Shown here piece after piece: positions 17,900-27,015 of a stretch of DNA of 38,882 bases. The DNA comes from Pseudomonas sp. UBA5782 (GTDB lineage Bacteria; Pseudomonadota; Gammaproteobacteria; Pseudomonadales; Pseudomonadaceae), in the NCBI GenBank assembly GCA_002418465.1, contig DIEE01000264.1, positions 289-39,170 of the forward strand, written 5' to 3'. The notes under the pieces are model-generated. The model had not been told where the DNA came from, searched no databases, and saw only the letters and a program-made list of their open reading frames with translations. Every line of letters starts with the position of its first letter. Within the stretch, counting starts at the first letter, position 1. Both the position numbers and the translations under genes were made by a program.

Positions 17900-18469
17900 T
17901 CAGGATTCCGGCTCGCCGGTCTTTTCGAGGAGCCAGTCGCGGGTGGTCTCGAGGATGCGCTCGGACAGTTCGGGGTCGACCACGCTGCGCGAAATCATCA
18001 GCGCGCCGAGCAGTGCGCAAAAGGTGCCGACGCTGTCGCGTTCGGGCTGTGTGCCGCCAATTTTGCTTTCGAGATTCGCCAGGCGGTTGAGCACCATCTC
18101 GTCCGTCGTCGGGCTGGGCTGGCCGCGCTGGCCAAGCTCAGAGGACATGGTCGGCAGCGGGCAGCCCTTGCCGGGATTGTCACGGTGCGCCGTGGACAGG
18201 TAGCCGGTGATCAGCGTGCGCAGATCGCCGCGCAGGATGCTGTTCTGCGCATTCGCCAGATTGCTGGACGCCGCTCGCAGCGCCTCCTCCACCAGTTCGT
18301 CCTTCGACTTGAAATGCGCGTAGAAGCCGCCATGGGTCAGCCCCAGCGCCTTCATCAGCGGCTGCAGACCGGTAGCGCCAATGCCGTCGCGACGAAAGCG
18401 CTCGGAGGCCTCGTCGATGATGCGCTGGTGAGTGCGCGCCTTGTGATCTTCGGAATACCGCACGGACAT
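17900..18469 (-). CDS. TetR/AcrR-family transcriptional repressor
   Basis: Homodimeric repressor with an N-terminal helix-turn-helix at about residues 28-55 (GIGATGLQPLMKALGLTHGGFYAHFKSKDEL) and a C-terminal ligand domain with a Cys in NPGKGCPL. The pattern GLTHGGFYAHF is typical of the subgroup related to AcrR/NemR-like regulators of reactive or lipid-like ligands. The ATG at 18469 with GGAGG directly upstream gives 189 residues; an ATG 17 codons earlier lies inside the operator and is rejected. A 22-bp dyad (18478-18499) precedes the gene, and a near copy lies before the SDR gene, suggesting autoregulation plus control of the module. The ligand is unknown. Confidence 0.9.
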   Translation of the reverse strand: MSVRYSEDHKARTHQRIIDEASERFRRDGIGATGLQPLMKALGLTHGGFYAHFKSKDELVEEALRAASSNLANAQNSILRGDLRTLITGYLSTAHRDNPGKGCPLPTMSSELGQRGQPSPTTDEMVLNRLANLESKIGGTQPERDSVGTFCALLGALMISRSVVDPELSERILETTRDWLLEKTGEPES

Positions 18470-18477
18470 GCCTCCGC

Positions 18478-18499
18478 TTAGATTGTGGTCATAATTTAA
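18478..18499. promoter_or_regulatory. Candidate TetR autoregulatory operator
   Basis: A 22-bp imperfect dyad with 8 of 11 complementary pairs, beginning TTAGATTGTGGT and ending ATTTAA on the plus strand. It lies just upstream of the Shine-Dalgarno sequence of the TetR gene. It matches the site at 14981-15002 at 18 of 22 positions. Confidence 0.65.
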
Positions 18500-18560
18500 C
18501 ACGTAACCGGCGGAGCGCAAAAAGCGCGGGGTTGCGATTTCGAAGGGGCGCTGGGGAAAA

Positions 18561-18637
18561 TGGTGGGCCTTCCCGGGCTCGAACCGGGGACCGAGCGATT
18601 ATGAGTCGCGCGCTCTAACCAACTGAGCTAAAGGCCC
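18561..18637 (-). tRNA. tRNA with CAU anticodon, probably tRNA-Ile2 (lysidine type), otherwise tRNA-Met
   Basis: Complete cloverleaf of 77 bases with encoded CCA (18561-18563). The acceptor stem GGGCCTT pairs with AAGGCCC, the D arm is GCTC-AGTTGGTTA-GAGC, and the T arm is CCCGG-TTCGAGC-CCGGG. The anticodon CAU is at 18601-18603 in the loop CTCATAA. Bases 4-5 are CC (pairing with GG), and the anticodon stem (GCGA/TCGC) resembles E. coli tRNA-Ile2. Both differ from elongator tRNA-Met as I remember it, so the tRNA is probably modified by TilS to read AUA. Automatic annotation would call it tRNA-Met. The 27-43 pair is C-U. Confidence 0.9.
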
Positions 18638-18701
18638 GTGTAGCGATGCCGGCGACGATGGCCGCGCGGCGGTGTTGCAGGTTGCCCGTGAAGGCCGGCG
18701 G

Positions 18702-18730
18702 ATTATAGGGCGCGCATCGCTGCGCGCCAA
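18702..18730 (-). promoter_or_regulatory. Sigma-70 promoter of the tRNA gene
   Basis: Minus strand: TTGGCG (18725-18730), 17-bp spacer, perfect TATAAT (18702-18707), followed by the GC-rich discriminator CCGCCGGCC typical of stable-RNA promoters. The tRNA begins about 58 bases after the predicted start site. Confidence 0.75.
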
Positions 18731-18751
18731 GCCAAGCCATTGAGCACAAAG

Positions 18752-18777
18752 CAAAACCCCAGCTTGCGGCTGGGGTT
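18752..18777 (-). terminator. Rho-independent terminator of rpoD
   Basis: Perfect 9-bp stem AACCCCAGC / GCTGGGGTT with a 5-base loop and a short T-run on the minus strand, 6 bp after the rpoD stop codon. Confidence 0.85.
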
Positions 18778-18783
18778 CTGAGT

Positions 18784-20628
<1,845 letters not shown>

Positions 20629-20667
20629 AACACCCTATCCACTTAGGTCTTGGCGGGCAAAAAATAA

Positions 20668-20687
20668 GCTGAGCATTATAGCTGAGC
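20668..20687 (-). promoter_or_regulatory. Candidate rpoD promoter -10 flanked by direct repeats
   Basis: TATAAT on the minus strand (20675-20680) lies about 47 bp before the rpoD ATG. The heptamer GCTGAGC (plus strand) flanks it exactly on both sides (20668-20674 and 20681-20687). No good -35 is visible at 17-18 bp. Confidence 0.5.
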
Positions 20688-20694
20688 CTTGACC

Positions 20695-22641
20695 TCACGC
20701 GCCAGTTGAGGTCGGGGAGACGGGAGATGCATTTCGACTGAGCAGGTCGCGAAGCTGGTCTTTCTCTTCGGCGCTCAACTCACTTTGACGTGCTTTACGA
20801 AGCAGGTGTTCGAGGCTCCGCTCGCGTTGGCGGGCTGCAAGCCTAGTTATAGTGTCGAAAAACTGTTGTTCAAGGTTATCGGCCGAAATCAGCCATTCCT
20901 TCTCGGCCAGTGCACGTAGCAATCGGCCCTGTTCGGTGCCGTGCCAGCGCGCGATCAATTGCAGCGAGCGCAGCTTCGGATTCTTCTGCATCGCTTCGAG
21001 CAGAGAGACCAGCAACTGCGCGTAAGTGTCGTCTTCCGCGGCGAAATGGCTGGCATCTTCGACCTTATGCGCCAGCTGCGGATGATGCAGCAAGGTGCGC
21101 AGCGCGGTCAGCGTCGGTGACTCGACGGCGGTCGGAATGCGCGGGCCGCGCGGTTTGGTCTCGCCCCTGCGCCCGTCCTTCTTCCAATCCTTCTTGCCGT
21201 CCCACTTCTTCTTTTCGCCTGAAGCCTGGCCGGGTCTTTCGAAGCTGGCTGGCTGGTAATCCTGTTCATGCGCCGGCATGGCCTCGTAATAGAAGCTGCC
21301 GTCATCCAGCGGCGGCGGGCTGTCGACGGCAGGCGCGGCGTGCGCCATGTGCTGCAGGGTGTCGCCTTGCAGGCCGGTGATCTCGCTCAGGCGCTGGCGC
21401 ATCAGTGCGCGCAGGTTGGCGCCGGGAATCTTTTCGATGAGCGGTGCTGCCAGCGTGGCCAGGTGCGCCTTGCCTTCGAGCGAGCGCGGGTCCGCTTCGT
21501 CGGTCAGTTGCTGGAAGAAGTAATCCGCCAGTGGCTGTGCGTGCTGATTGATACGTGCGTGGAAGGCGTCGGTGCCTTCGGCGCGCACCAGGCTGTCCGG
21601 GTCCTCGCCCTCGGGGAGGAACAGGAAGCGCGCGCGGCGCCCGTCCTGCAGGCTCGGCAGTGCAGATTCGAGCGCGCGCCAGGCTGCCTTGCGCCCCGCG
21701 GAGTCCCCGTCGAAGCAGAACAGCACGTTGGGCACCAGGCGAAACAGGCGCTTGATATGCTCTTCGCTGGTTGCGGTGCCAAGGGTGGCGACGGCGTTGC
21801 GCAGGCCCTGCTGGGCCAGTGCGATGACGTCCATGTAGCCCTCGACCACCATGATCTCGTGCAGGTCGCGGTTGTTCTGGCGTGCTTCGTAGAGGCCGTA
21901 GAGTTCCTGGCCCTTGTGGAACACCGGCGTTTCCGGGGAGTTCAGGTATTTGGGCTTGTCGTCGCCGAGTACCCGGCCGCCGAAGGCGATCACCCGTCCG
22001 CGGCTGTCGCGGATGGGGAACATCACGCGGTCGCGGAAGCGGTCGTAGCGTTTGCCGGTTTCGGCGTTCTCGATCAGAAGGCCGGCATCGATCATGGTCT
22101 TCTGCTGCAGTGCATCGCCACCGAAGTGCTTGAACAGGTTGTCCCAGCCGGGTGGGGCGAAGCCCAAGCCGAAGTCGCGGGCGATCTCGCCGGTCAGTCC
22201 GCGGCCCTTCAGGTAGGTGACCGCGGCTTTGCGTGTCGGGTGGCTTTTCAGTGCCTGGCGATAGAACTCCGCCGCGGCGGTGAGCAGCGGGTAGAGCGGC
22301 GAGTCGGTGGGCTGCCGGGCCTTCTGGCCGCGGCCGCCGTCCTCGCGCGGTACTTCCATGCCCGCGCGCTTGGCCAGGTCCTCGACCGCCTGGACGAAGT
22401 CCAGGTGATCGTGGTCCATGACGAAGCCCAGGGCATTGCCGCCGGCGCCGCAACCGAAGCAGTAGTAGAACTGCTTGTCCGGGCTGACCGTGAAGGACGG
22501 CGTCTTTTCCTTGTGGAACGGACAGCAGGCGCTGTAATTCTTCCCGGCCTTCTTCAGCGAGATGCGCGAACTCACCACTTCGACGATGTCGGAGCGGTTG
22601 AGCAGATCATCGATGAACGACTGGGGAATCAGGCCGGCCAT
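20695..22641 (-). CDS. dnaG: DNA primase DnaG
   Basis: Synthesises RNA primers at the replication fork. The N-terminal CHC2 zinc ribbon has Cys40, His43, Cys61 and Cys64 (ACCPFHKEKTP and YYCFGCGAGG). The RNA polymerase core and TOPRIM domain carry KYLNSPETPVFHKG and MVVEGYMDVIAL. After a charged Lys/Arg/Gly-rich linker (about 470-505) comes the C-terminal helicase-binding domain that contacts DnaB. Length 648 is close to other pseudomonads. The ATG at 22641 has only a poor ribosome-binding site, as known for E. coli dnaG, fitting low primase levels. It lies between two hairpins after rpsU and the rpoD promoter. Confidence 0.97.
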   Translation of the reverse strand: MAGLIPQSFIDDLLNRSDIVEVVSSRISLKKAGKNYSACCPFHKEKTPSFTVSPDKQFYYCFGCGAGGNALGFVMDHDHLDFVQAVEDLAKRAGMEVPREDGGRGQKARQPTDSPLYPLLTAAAEFYRQALKSHPTRKAAVTYLKGRGLTGEIARDFGLGFAPPGWDNLFKHFGGDALQQKTMIDAGLLIENAETGKRYDRFRDRVMFPIRDSRGRVIAFGGRVLGDDKPKYLNSPETPVFHKGQELYGLYEARQNNRDLHEIMVVEGYMDVIALAQQGLRNAVATLGTATSEEHIKRLFRLVPNVLFCFDGDSAGRKAAWRALESALPSLQDGRRARFLFLPEGEDPDSLVRAEGTDAFHARINQHAQPLADYFFQQLTDEADPRSLEGKAHLATLAAPLIEKIPGANLRALMRQRLSEITGLQGDTLQHMAHAAPAVDSPPPLDDGSFYYEAMPAHEQDYQPASFERPGQASGEKKKWDGKKDWKKDGRRGETKPRGPRIPTAVESPTLTALRTLLHHPQLAHKVEDASHFAAEDDTYAQLLVSLLEAMQKNPKLRSLQLIARWHGTEQGRLLRALAEKEWLISADNLEQQFFDTITRLAARQRERSLEHLLRKARQSELSAEEKDQLRDLLSRNASPVSPTSTGA

Positions 22642-22681
22642 GGGTGCGTCGGGCGCTCGCTGTCAGCGGTGGGCGAAAACG

Positions 22682-22718
22682 AAAAAACTCCGACCATCGC
22701 CAATCGGCGAAGCGGAGT
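22682..22718 (-). terminator. Second hairpin between rpsU and dnaG (partial terminator)
   Basis: Minus strand: ACTCCG ... CGGAGT outer stem with an inner TCGCC/GGCGA stem and a run of six T. It lies 41-77 bp before the dnaG start and resembles the internal terminator of the E. coli operon. Confidence 0.65.
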
Positions 22719-22740
22719 CTGTCGGCGCTTGAAAAGCAAA

Positions 22741-22758
22741 GCCCGGCGAGAGCCGGGC
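22741..22758 (-). terminator. First hairpin after rpsU
   Basis: Perfect stem GCCCGGC / GCCGGGC with a 4-base loop, then TTTGCTTTT on the minus strand, 30 bp after the rpsU stop. It would make rpsU mRNA far more abundant than dnaG mRNA. Confidence 0.8.
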
Positions 22759-22788
22759 AATGCGAGCGTCAGCGGCGCGGGCTGTAAC

Positions 22789-23004
22789 TCAGTACAGGCG
22801 CTCGCGGCGGCGCTGTTCGCGCTGCACTTTCTTGGCGTGACGCTTGACTGCAGCAGCAGCCTTGCGCTTGCGCTCGGAAGTGGGCTTCTCGTAAAACTCG
22901 CGGCTGCGGACTTCGGCCAGTACGCCGGCTTTTTCGCAGGAGCGCTTGAAACGACGCAGGGCTACGTCGAAGGGTTCGTTCTCTTTAACTTTGACGGCGG
23001 GCAT
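22789..23004 (-). CDS. rpsU: 30S ribosomal protein S21
   Basis: Small basic protein of the 30S subunit, 71 residues, the usual size. The sequence starts MPAVKVKENEPFDVALRRFKR and ends in an Arg/Lys-rich helix (KRHAKKVQREQRRRERLY). The ATG at 23004 is preferred over an upstream in-frame ATG because all S21 proteins start this way. It is the first gene of the rpsU-dnaG-rpoD operon, preceded by a good sigma-70 promoter at 23090-23118 and followed by two hairpins that reduce read-through into dnaG. It is divergent from tsaD. Confidence 0.97.
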   Translation of the reverse strand: MPAVKVKENEPFDVALRRFKRSCEKAGVLAEVRSREFYEKPTSERKRKAAAAVKRHAKKVQREQRRRERLY

Positions 23005-23089
23005 CCAGGTCGTACCTTCATTAATACCGGTGGTGGAACGCTCTCCCGGCAATCGGCTCTGGGAGTACGTCGGTTTTCAAGGGTTGCGG

Positions 23090-23118
23090 ATATTAACGTC
23101 TCGTGCCGCAGAATGCAA
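23090..23118 (-). promoter_or_regulatory. Sigma-70 promoter of rpsU
   Basis: Minus strand: TTGCAT (23113-23118), 17-bp spacer, TAATAT (23090-23095). It lies about 86 bp before the rpsU start and is the likely main promoter of rpsU-dnaG-rpoD. Confidence 0.7.
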
Positions 23119-23207
23119 AGCCCTTCAGTCGAAAAGCGCTGGTCTGCCCTCGGGGCGGCGATTATCATGCGCGCCTTCGAATTTGCCTAGCTGGAAGCTC
23201 ATTGCCC

Positions 23208-24233
23208 ATGCGCGTGCTGGGATTGGAAACCTCTTGCGACGAGACCGGCGTCGCGCTCTACGACAGCGAGCGCGGCCTGCTGGCCGACGCGCTGTTCAGC
23301 CAGATCGACCTGCACCGCGTCTACGGGGGCGTGGTTCCCGAGCTGGCCTCGCGCGACCACGTCAAGCGCATGCTGCCGCTGATCCGCCAGGTGCTCGCCG
23401 AGGCCGACTGCGGCGCCGAGCAGATCGATGCCATCGCCTACACCGCCGGTCCCGGCCTGGTCGGCGCGCTGCTGGTCGGCGCCTCCTGCGCGCAGGCACT
23501 AGCGTTCGCCTGGGGTATCCCGGCGCTGGGCGTGCATCACATGGAAGGTCACCTGCTGGCGCCGATGCTGGAGGAGCAGCCGCCTGAATTCCCGTTCGTC
23601 GCCCTGCTGGTTTCCGGTGGTCACACCCAGCTGGTTCGCGTCGACGGCATCGGCCGTTATCAGTTGCTTGGCGAATCCCTCGATGACGCCGCGGGCGAAG
23701 CCTTCGACAAGACTGCCAAGCTGATGGGCCTTAATTATCCCGGTGGCCCGGAAATCGCCCGGCTGGCCGAGTCCGGCACGCCGGGGCGCTTCACCTTCCC
23801 GCGACCGATGACCGACCGCCCAGGGCTGGATTTCAGCTTCAGCGGGTTGAAGACCTTCGCCCTGAATACCTGGCAGAACTGCGGCGCCGCGGATGACCAG
23901 GGCGAGCAGGCGCGTGCCGATGTCGCCCTGGCGTTCCAGCAGGCGGTGGTCGATACGCTGACCATCAAGTGCCGCCGTGCGCTCAAGCAGACCGGCCTGA
24001 AAAGCCTGGTGATCGCCGGTGGCGTCAGCGCCAACCAGGCGCTGCGCGAGTCGCTGGAAAGCATGCTCGGCGAATTCGCTGGACAGGTGTTCTACGCCCG
24101 CCCGCGCTTCTGTACCGACAACGGCGCGATGATCGCCTACGCCGGCTGCCAGCGGCTGCTCGCCGGCCAGCAGGACGGCCCGGCGATCAAGGTGCACGCG
24201 CGCTGGCCGATGGAATCGCTGCCGGCGATCTGA
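23208..24233 (+). CDS. tsaD: tRNA N6-threonylcarbamoyladenosine synthase subunit TsaD
   Basis: Transfers threonylcarbamoyl to A37 of ANN-reading tRNAs, together with TsaB and TsaE (not in the window). It is an ASKHA-fold protein; LETSCDETG (residues 6-14) starts the nucleotide-binding fold and the metal-binding His pair is His111/His115 in HHMEGH. Downstream are VSGGHTQLV, DDAAGEAFDK and the adenosine-motif region VIAGGVSANQALR. Length 341 matches the family. The ATG at 23208 is chosen because MRVLGLETSCDE is the universal start; the upstream in-frame ATG at 23103 would add 35 non-conserved residues. It is divergent from rpsU, a very common arrangement in gammaproteobacteria. Confidence 0.97.
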   Translation: MRVLGLETSCDETGVALYDSERGLLADALFSQIDLHRVYGGVVPELASRDHVKRMLPLIRQVLAEADCGAEQIDAIAYTAGPGLVGALLVGASCAQALAFAWGIPALGVHHMEGHLLAPMLEEQPPEFPFVALLVSGGHTQLVRVDGIGRYQLLGESLDDAAGEAFDKTAKLMGLNYPGGPEIARLAESGTPGRFTFPRPMTDRPGLDFSFSGLKTFALNTWQNCGAADDQGEQARADVALAFQQAVVDTLTIKCRRALKQTGLKSLVIAGGVSANQALRESLESMLGEFAGQVFYARPRFCTDNGAMIAYAGCQRLLAGQQDGPAIKVHARWPMESLPAI

Positions 24234-24252
24234 GCGGCGTTTTTCGCGTCGC

Positions 24253-24822
24253 TCAGAAGTGCCGTTCGCGCCCGCCGAACAGATCGCGCAGGTTGCCGCG
24301 ATGACGCCAGACGATCAGCGCGCAGAGCAGGCTCATCGGCAGCAGCGCGCCGGGTTGCTGCCAGGCCAGCAGCGGCAGCGTCAGCGGCGTGGCGACCAGG
24401 GCGGCCAGCGAGCTGGTGCGGGTCAGGCCGAAGGTCAGCAGCCAGGCCGCCGCGGCGAGCAGCGCCGCCGGCGGATAGAGACCGAGCAGCATGCCGGCGG
24501 CGGTAGCGACGCCCTTGCCGCCGCGGAAACCGAAGTACAGCGGATACAGATGGCCGACCACCGCCGCCAGGCCGACCCAGGCCTGCTGCTGAACGGAAAA
24601 GCCGAGCAATTTGACGATCAATACCGGCAGGCAGCCCTTGAGCAGATCGCCGAGCAGGGTGAGGATGGCCAGGCGTTTGCCGGCAACGCGTAGCATGTTG
24701 GTGGCGCCGGGGTTGCCCGAGCCGCTGGCGCGAGGGTCCGGGCCGCCGGCCAGGCGGCTGAGCAGAATGGCGAAGGACAGCGAGCCGAGCAGGTAGGCGA
24801 GGGCCGCCAACAGCCAAAACAT
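24253..24822 (-). CDS. plsY: Glycerol-3-phosphate acyltransferase PlsY
   Basis: Integral inner-membrane enzyme that moves the acyl group from acyl-phosphate to glycerol-3-phosphate, the first acylation in phospholipid synthesis. Five hydrophobic helices are visible. The three cytoplasmic motifs are GSGNPGATN (motif 1), GHLYPLYFGFRGGKGVAT (motif 2) and, near the end, IVWRHRGNLRDLF (motif 3). The ATG at 24822 (MFWLL) gives 189 residues, the P. aeruginosa length as I remember it; an ATG three codons upstream (24831) is possible. It is convergent with tsaD (19-bp gap) and divergent from folB (73 bp). Confidence 0.95.
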   Translation of the reverse strand: MFWLLAALAYLLGSLSFAILLSRLAGGPDPRASGSGNPGATNMLRVAGKRLAILTLLGDLLKGCLPVLIVKLLGFSVQQQAWVGLAAVVGHLYPLYFGFRGGKGVATAAGMLLGLYPPAALLAAAAWLLTFGLTRTSSLAALVATPLTLPLLAWQQPGALLPMSLLCALIVWRHRGNLRDLFGGRERHF

Positions 24823-24895
24823 GGTATCCATCCCGGGGCGAGAGAGTCCCGATTCTAGCGGGGCGCAGGCCCCTTGTCGTGCCGCGGAGAGCGAA

Positions 24896-25249
24896 GTGGA
24901 CAGAGTGTTTATCGACGGGCTGGAGGTCGACACCGTAATCGGTGCCTACGACTGGGAGCGGGAGATCCGCCAGTGCCTGCGGCTCGACCTGGCGTTCGCC
25001 TGGAACAACCGCGCGCCCGCCGAGCACGACGACCTGAGCAAGGCGCTGGACTATGCCAAGGTCTCCGAGCGGATCGCCGCCTTTGCCGCCGAGGCGCGCT
25101 ACGAACTGGTGGAAACCTTCGCCGAACGGCTCGCCGCTTGCCTGATGGCGGAGTTCGGCATGCCCGGTCTGCACCTTAGGGTGACCAAGCCCGGCGCGGT
25201 GCCCAGTGCGCGCGGCGTCGGCGTGGAAATTCGCCGGGGTAGCCTGTGA
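24896..25249 (+). CDS. folB: Dihydroneopterin aldolase FolB
   Basis: Folate pathway enzyme that cleaves dihydroneopterin to 6-hydroxymethyl-dihydropterin and glycolaldehyde. Glu21 (GAYDWE) and Lys98 (VTKPGAVP) correspond to the catalytic pair, and LDYAKVSERI and LVETFAERLA are family hallmarks. The start is a GTG at 24896 with GGAG 6 bp upstream, giving 117 residues; the in-frame ATG at 24821 lies in the divergent plsY start and is rejected. The stop overlaps the folK start (GTGA), so the two consecutive folate steps are translationally coupled. Confidence 0.94.
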   Translation: MDRVFIDGLEVDTVIGAYDWEREIRQCLRLDLAFAWNNRAPAEHDDLSKALDYAKVSERIAAFAAEARYELVETFAERLAACLMAEFGMPGLHLRVTKPGAVPSARGVGVEIRRGSL

Positions 25250-25779
25250 CGCCGATCCTGCTGGGCCTTGGCAGCAACACCGAGCGCACTGCGCACATCA
25301 CCGCCGGCCTCGAGGCGCTGGATGCGTTCCTGCAGGACATCGCCTGCTCGCCGGTGTTCGAGAGCCTGCCGGTGGGCATCAAGAGCGGCCCCTTCTACAA
25401 CCTAGTGGTGGCGGCGCAGACCGATCTGCCGCTGGGCGAGCTGGATCGCCGGCTGAAATTCATCGAGGCCGACAACGGTCGCTACGCGCCGGATCGGCGT
25501 GGCCTGCCGCTGGACATCGACGTGCTGACCTACGGCCAGATGACCGGCAACTTCGACGGCCTTATCCTGCCGCGCGGGGAAATCCTGAAGAACGCCTTCG
25601 TGCTCTGGCCGCTGGCGCTGCTGGTGCCGGAGGGGCTGCATCCCGGCAACGGGAACAGTTTCGCTGCGCTGTGGCGCGACGCGCAGATCGAGCAGGCGCT
25701 GTGGCCGGTGGCCTTCGAATGGCGCGGCGCCGAGCTGACCCCGGCCAGCCTGATCGAGCGCCACCCGCGCCCGGTCTGA
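25246..25779 (+). CDS. folK: 6-hydroxymethyl-7,8-dihydropterin pyrophosphokinase (FolK-type)
   Basis: Transfers pyrophosphate from ATP to the pterin made by FolB. The N-terminus LLGLGSN is characteristic, followed by FYNLVVAAQTDLPLGELDRRLKFIE (read as two conserved segments, about 50-74) and the metal-binding Asp90/Asp92 in LPLDIDVL. The usual DRDGPRxLDLD signature is degenerate here (PDRRGLPLDID), but both Asp residues remain. Length 177. The start is GTG at 25246, overlapping the folB stop. Pseudomonads usually carry another folK next to panB; this copy beside folB may be a divergent paralogue, so the exact activity is inferred. Confidence 0.85.
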   Translation: MTPILLGLGSNTERTAHITAGLEALDAFLQDIACSPVFESLPVGIKSGPFYNLVVAAQTDLPLGELDRRLKFIEADNGRYAPDRRGLPLDIDVLTYGQMTGNFDGLILPRGEILKNAFVLWPLALLVPEGLHPGNGNSFAALWRDAQIEQALWPVAFEWRGAELTPASLIERHPRPV

Positions 25780-25783
25780 CTCA

Positions 25784-27010
25784 TTACTCGCGGCTCTGTT
25801 TGTAGGCTTTCAGCGCCGCCAGGCGTTCGCGTTTCAGCGCCTCGCCCAGTTCCGCGCCCTTGAAACCTTTCTCCAGCAGCGGTTTCACGCTGACCGCTCG
25901 CGCCGCATCGGCCGCGCCGCGCAGGTAGGCCGCCTGCGGATAGTCGCGCCGCTCCAGGCCAAGGCGTCCGCGCGCATCCATCTCGCTGGCTGCGATGAAC
26001 TCCTCGAAGCGCTGTGGGCGGCGGTAGATGTCGAAATGCTGCAAAAGCTCGAACAGCGTTGAGGGGCGCAGCTCCAGCGCCCGGTGGGCGTGGGTGTGGT
26101 ACTCGCCGACCAGCAGCGCCAGTTCGGCGCACTCGCGCGGCACCTTGCAACGCGCGTTCACTGCGTTGATCGGTTTGCGGCCCTTGTGTTCGTGGGCGAT
26201 GTGGCGTGGCCATTCCTCCGTCGGCGTCAGGCCCTTGCCGAGGTCGTGCAGCAGGCAGGCCCAGCGCACGGCGAGTGGCTGATCGTGCTCGGCGCACTGG
26301 CGCAGCACGGCCAGCACGTGAGCGCCGGTGTCGATCTCGGGGTGGTGCTGCGCCGGTTGCGGCACGCCGAAAAGCGCGTCGACTTCCGGCAGCAGCTCTG
26401 CCAGCGCGCCGCAGTCACGCAGCACCTGTACGAAGACGTCGGGGCGCGGCTCCATCAGCGCGCGGGAGATTTCCTTCCAGCTGCGTTCGGGCGTCAGCGC
26501 CTGCAATTCGCCGGATTCACTGAGCTGGCGCATCAACGCCTGGGTTTCTTCGGCGACGCGAAAGCCTAGCGGTGCATAGCGCGCGGCGAAACGGGCCACG
26601 CGCAACACGCGCAGTGGATCTTCGGCGAACGCCGGGGAAACGTGGCGCAGCAGCCTGGCCTGCAGGTCCTGCTGGCCGTGGTAGGGGTCGATGACCTGGC
26701 CGTGGTCGTCCTCGGCCATCGCGTTGATGGTCAGGTCGCGGCGGATCAGGTCGTCCTCCAGGGTAACCTCCGGATCGGCATAGAAGGTGAAGCCGCCATA
26801 GCCGCGCCCGCTCTTGCGTTCGGTGCGCGCCAGGGCGTACTCCTCGCCGGTCTGCGGGTGCAGAAACACCGGGAAATCGGCGCCCACCGGGCGAAAGCCG
26901 CGCGCCTGCATCTCTTCTGCCGTGGAGCCAACCACCACCCAGTCGACTTCGGTGACCGGCCGCCCGAGCAGCCGGTCACGCACCGCGCCACCTACCTTGT
27001 AAATCTGCAT
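25784..27010 (-). CDS. cca: CCA-adding tRNA nucleotidyltransferase, HD-domain type
   Basis: Builds or repairs the 3' CCA end of tRNAs without a template. The N-terminal catalytic domain has GGAVRD (7-12), the acidic pair Glu21/Asp23 in TEVDWVVVG and RRDLTINAM (91-99). A C-terminal HD domain with His255-Asp256 (CLLHDLGKG) indicates the phosphohydrolase activities known for E. coli-type enzymes. Length 408 is standard. The ATG at 27010 has GGAGG at ideal spacing; upstream in-frame codons are not conserved. The Shine-Dalgarno sequence lies in a perfect hairpin (27016-27032), hinting at translational control. It is convergent with folK (4-bp gap). Confidence 0.96.
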   Translation of the reverse strand: MQIYKVGGAVRDRLLGRPVTEVDWVVVGSTAEEMQARGFRPVGADFPVFLHPQTGEEYALARTERKSGRGYGGFTFYADPEVTLEDDLIRRDLTINAMAEDDHGQVIDPYHGQQDLQARLLRHVSPAFAEDPLRVLRVARFAARYAPLGFRVAEETQALMRQLSESGELQALTPERSWKEISRALMEPRPDVFVQVLRDCGALAELLPEVDALFGVPQPAQHHPEIDTGAHVLAVLRQCAEHDQPLAVRWACLLHDLGKGLTPTEEWPRHIAHEHKGRKPINAVNARCKVPRECAELALLVGEYHTHAHRALELRPSTLFELLQHFDIYRRPQRFEEFIAASEMDARGRLGLERRDYPQAAYLRGAADAARAVSVKPLLEKGFKGAELGEALKRERLAALKAYKQSRE

Positions 27011-27015
27011 GTTCA

